Shown one piece after another: positions 4,295 through 5,143 of a stretch of DNA of 5,143 bases. Position numbers and translations under genes: made by a program. How positions within the stretch are numbered: position 1 is the first letter of the stretch; every line of letters begins with the position of its first letter. Below the pieces are notes generated by a model. That model was not told the DNA's origin. It did no database searches and was given only the letters and a program-made list of their open reading frames with translations. This stretch comes from Wolbachia endosymbiont of Cylisticus convexus (GTDB taxonomy: Bacteria; Pseudomonadota; Alphaproteobacteria; Rickettsiales; Anaplasmataceae): assembly GCF_003344345.1 (NCBI RefSeq), contig NZ_QPIP01000108.1:1-5143 (forward strand), read 5' to 3'.

Positions 4295-5143
4295 TTAACT
4301 TATTATACATATTGCTTGACTATTTTTCCAACTTCTGTGCAAATGTCGATGTTCGTGCCACTTCAGTACTCCTGGGTAAAATACCAAAATATGCTTTTCT
4401 AATTCATGTATTGAGTCTTTTTGCTCTAAATCGTTTTTATAGTAAACATTGTGTTCTGCTAAAACATAGTTTGTAATCTTTTGATCAGTATAATTTTCTA
4501 CTTTGTAGTTGTGAGTAATACTGAATCTTTCCAAAATTGGCTTGTGTTTTAAATTCCAATATTGCCCTGAAAGTTTATCGCTTCCCAATACAAATTTATT
4601 TCCTCTTTCTTCTACGCTACTAACTGGAAAGCACGTATTTATGTCTCCTAAATCCCAACTGTCTGATAATACTATCTGCGCTTTTGCAAATTTAATCGAT
4701 GGTAATAAACTCTGTGGTAATGGATATAGTGCTTTTAAGTTGTACCACAAATGATCTCTTTCATAGATGCCTTTATAATCCCTTGTGTGAGGCTCGGTTT
4801 CTCCAAGGATTGCTACATCTAGGCGATATATATCATTGCTTAAAGCTCGTTCATAATGATCGCGTAGATAGTTTTCTATAATCCTAATAACTGGACCACT
4901 AGACCTGAAAAAATTTACTCTTCCAAATGATAACACTGGTCCATCTTTTTCTATTTTTACCCCTGAATAATCAGAAAGAAGATCTCCAAATAAACTCTCA
5001 TCCAATATAAATCTCTGCGCATTATAATAATCGTTAAAAATCCTCATCAATCTGGATCTTACAGGCAGTGATAGTTTTGCCAGCTCTACTACTGCATCTA
5101 CGAAGAAGTCATTTGGTACCTCTTTTATCCCTACTTGCAACTC
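4295..5143 (-). CDS. Unrecognised protein, C-terminal 282 residues (runs off right edge)
   Basis: The frame is open from the right edge to TAA at 4297-4295. The first possible start, at 5140, is a TTG with an in-frame Glu codon before it, so the true N-terminus lies outside the window. I do not recognise the family. The visible part is soluble and mixed alpha/beta, with no membrane segment. An N-terminal helical stretch (FFVDAVVELAKLSLPVRSRL) is followed by a region rich in Tyr, Asp and His. Near the end is a His cluster (H-E-H-R-H-L-H, 4337-4357). The protein ends Cys-Ile-Ile-Ser, which fits a eukaryotic CaaX prenylation box with a farnesylation-type Ser. If this organism lives inside host cells, the protein could be lipid-anchored there; that is inference. 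It occupies the place where phage WO usually has tail gene D, but I see no similarity to one. It lies 167 bp upstream of the ankyrin operon on the same strand. Confidence 0.8.
   Translation of the reverse strand, partial: ELQVGIKEVPNDFFVDAVVELAKLSLPVRSRLMRIFNDYYNAQRFILDESLFGDLLSDYSGVKIEKDGPVLSFGRVNFFRSSGPVIRIIENYLRDHYERALSNDIYRLDVAILGETEPHTRDYKGIYERDHLWYNLKALYPLPQSLLPSIKFAKAQIVLSDSWDLGDINTCFPVSSVEERGNKFVLGSDKLSGQYWNLKHKPILERFSITHNYKVENYTDQKITNYVLAEHNVYYKNDLEQKDSIHELEKHILVFYPGVLKWHEHRHLHRSWKNSQAICIIS

Noticed and set aside
4542..4881. Plus-strand frames of 60-70 codons opposite the right-edge gene
   Set aside because: They are short and lie opposite a long, protein-like open frame, with no family resemblance.
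5138..5140. TTG as the true start of the right-edge protein
   Set aside because: The frame remains open to the window edge and no ribosome site can be seen, so the gene is treated as partial.
4295..5143. A cytoplasmic incompatibility gene (cifA/cifB type) at the right edge
   Set aside because: The visible residues do not resemble the Cif proteins I can recall, and no deubiquitinase or nuclease motif is seen.
1..5143. CRISPR array, tRNA, rRNA or insertion sequence
   Set aside because: There are no regularly spaced repeats, no cloverleaf-like segment and no transposase. The only longer direct repeat is the recombinase tail copy.

Overview
The window is strongly AT-rich. On the minus strand it carries a gene string I read as the integrase end of a phage WO-type prophage from Wolbachia (Rickettsiales). 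The evidence is a large serine recombinase preceded by a DUF2924 protein and two ankyrin-repeat proteins, all tightly packed. From memory, phage WO places ankyrin genes and a DUF2924 gene between its tail module and its recombinase. The genus is inferred from gene content and composition; I could not run a search.

Layout, in transcription order (right to left). At 5143-4295 is the C-terminal part of an unrecognised protein that runs off the right edge and ends in a CaaX-like Cys-Ile-Ile-Ser. A 167-bp spacer follows. Then come four close genes: ankyrin protein 1 (4127-3417), ankyrin protein 2 (3390-2899), a DUF2924 protein (2894-2454) and the serine recombinase (2461-980). Spacings are 26 bp, 4 bp and an 8-bp overlap (ATGTGTAA), so they probably form one operon. 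Beyond the recombinase are a small acidic orphan gene (833-588) and a degenerate patch (528-366). That patch holds a 48-bp near-perfect copy of the recombinase's 3' end, an overlapping 42-codon ORF and a hairpin. At the left edge is the start of another unrecognised gene (126-1) with a good sigma70-like promoter of its own.

How the genes work together: the recombinase would integrate and excise the element. DUF2924 is translationally coupled to it and may be a DNA-binding partner. The two ankyrin proteins are collinear paralogues and may act on host proteins. Every convincing gene is on the minus strand. The plus-strand reading frames are Leu/Ser/Phe-rich antisense shadows. No rRNA, tRNA, CRISPR array or intact insertion sequence was seen.

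Most worth a second look: the duplicated recombinase tail flanking a small cassette, the unknown CaaX-ending protein sitting where a tail gene would be expected, and the coupled DUF2924-recombinase pair.
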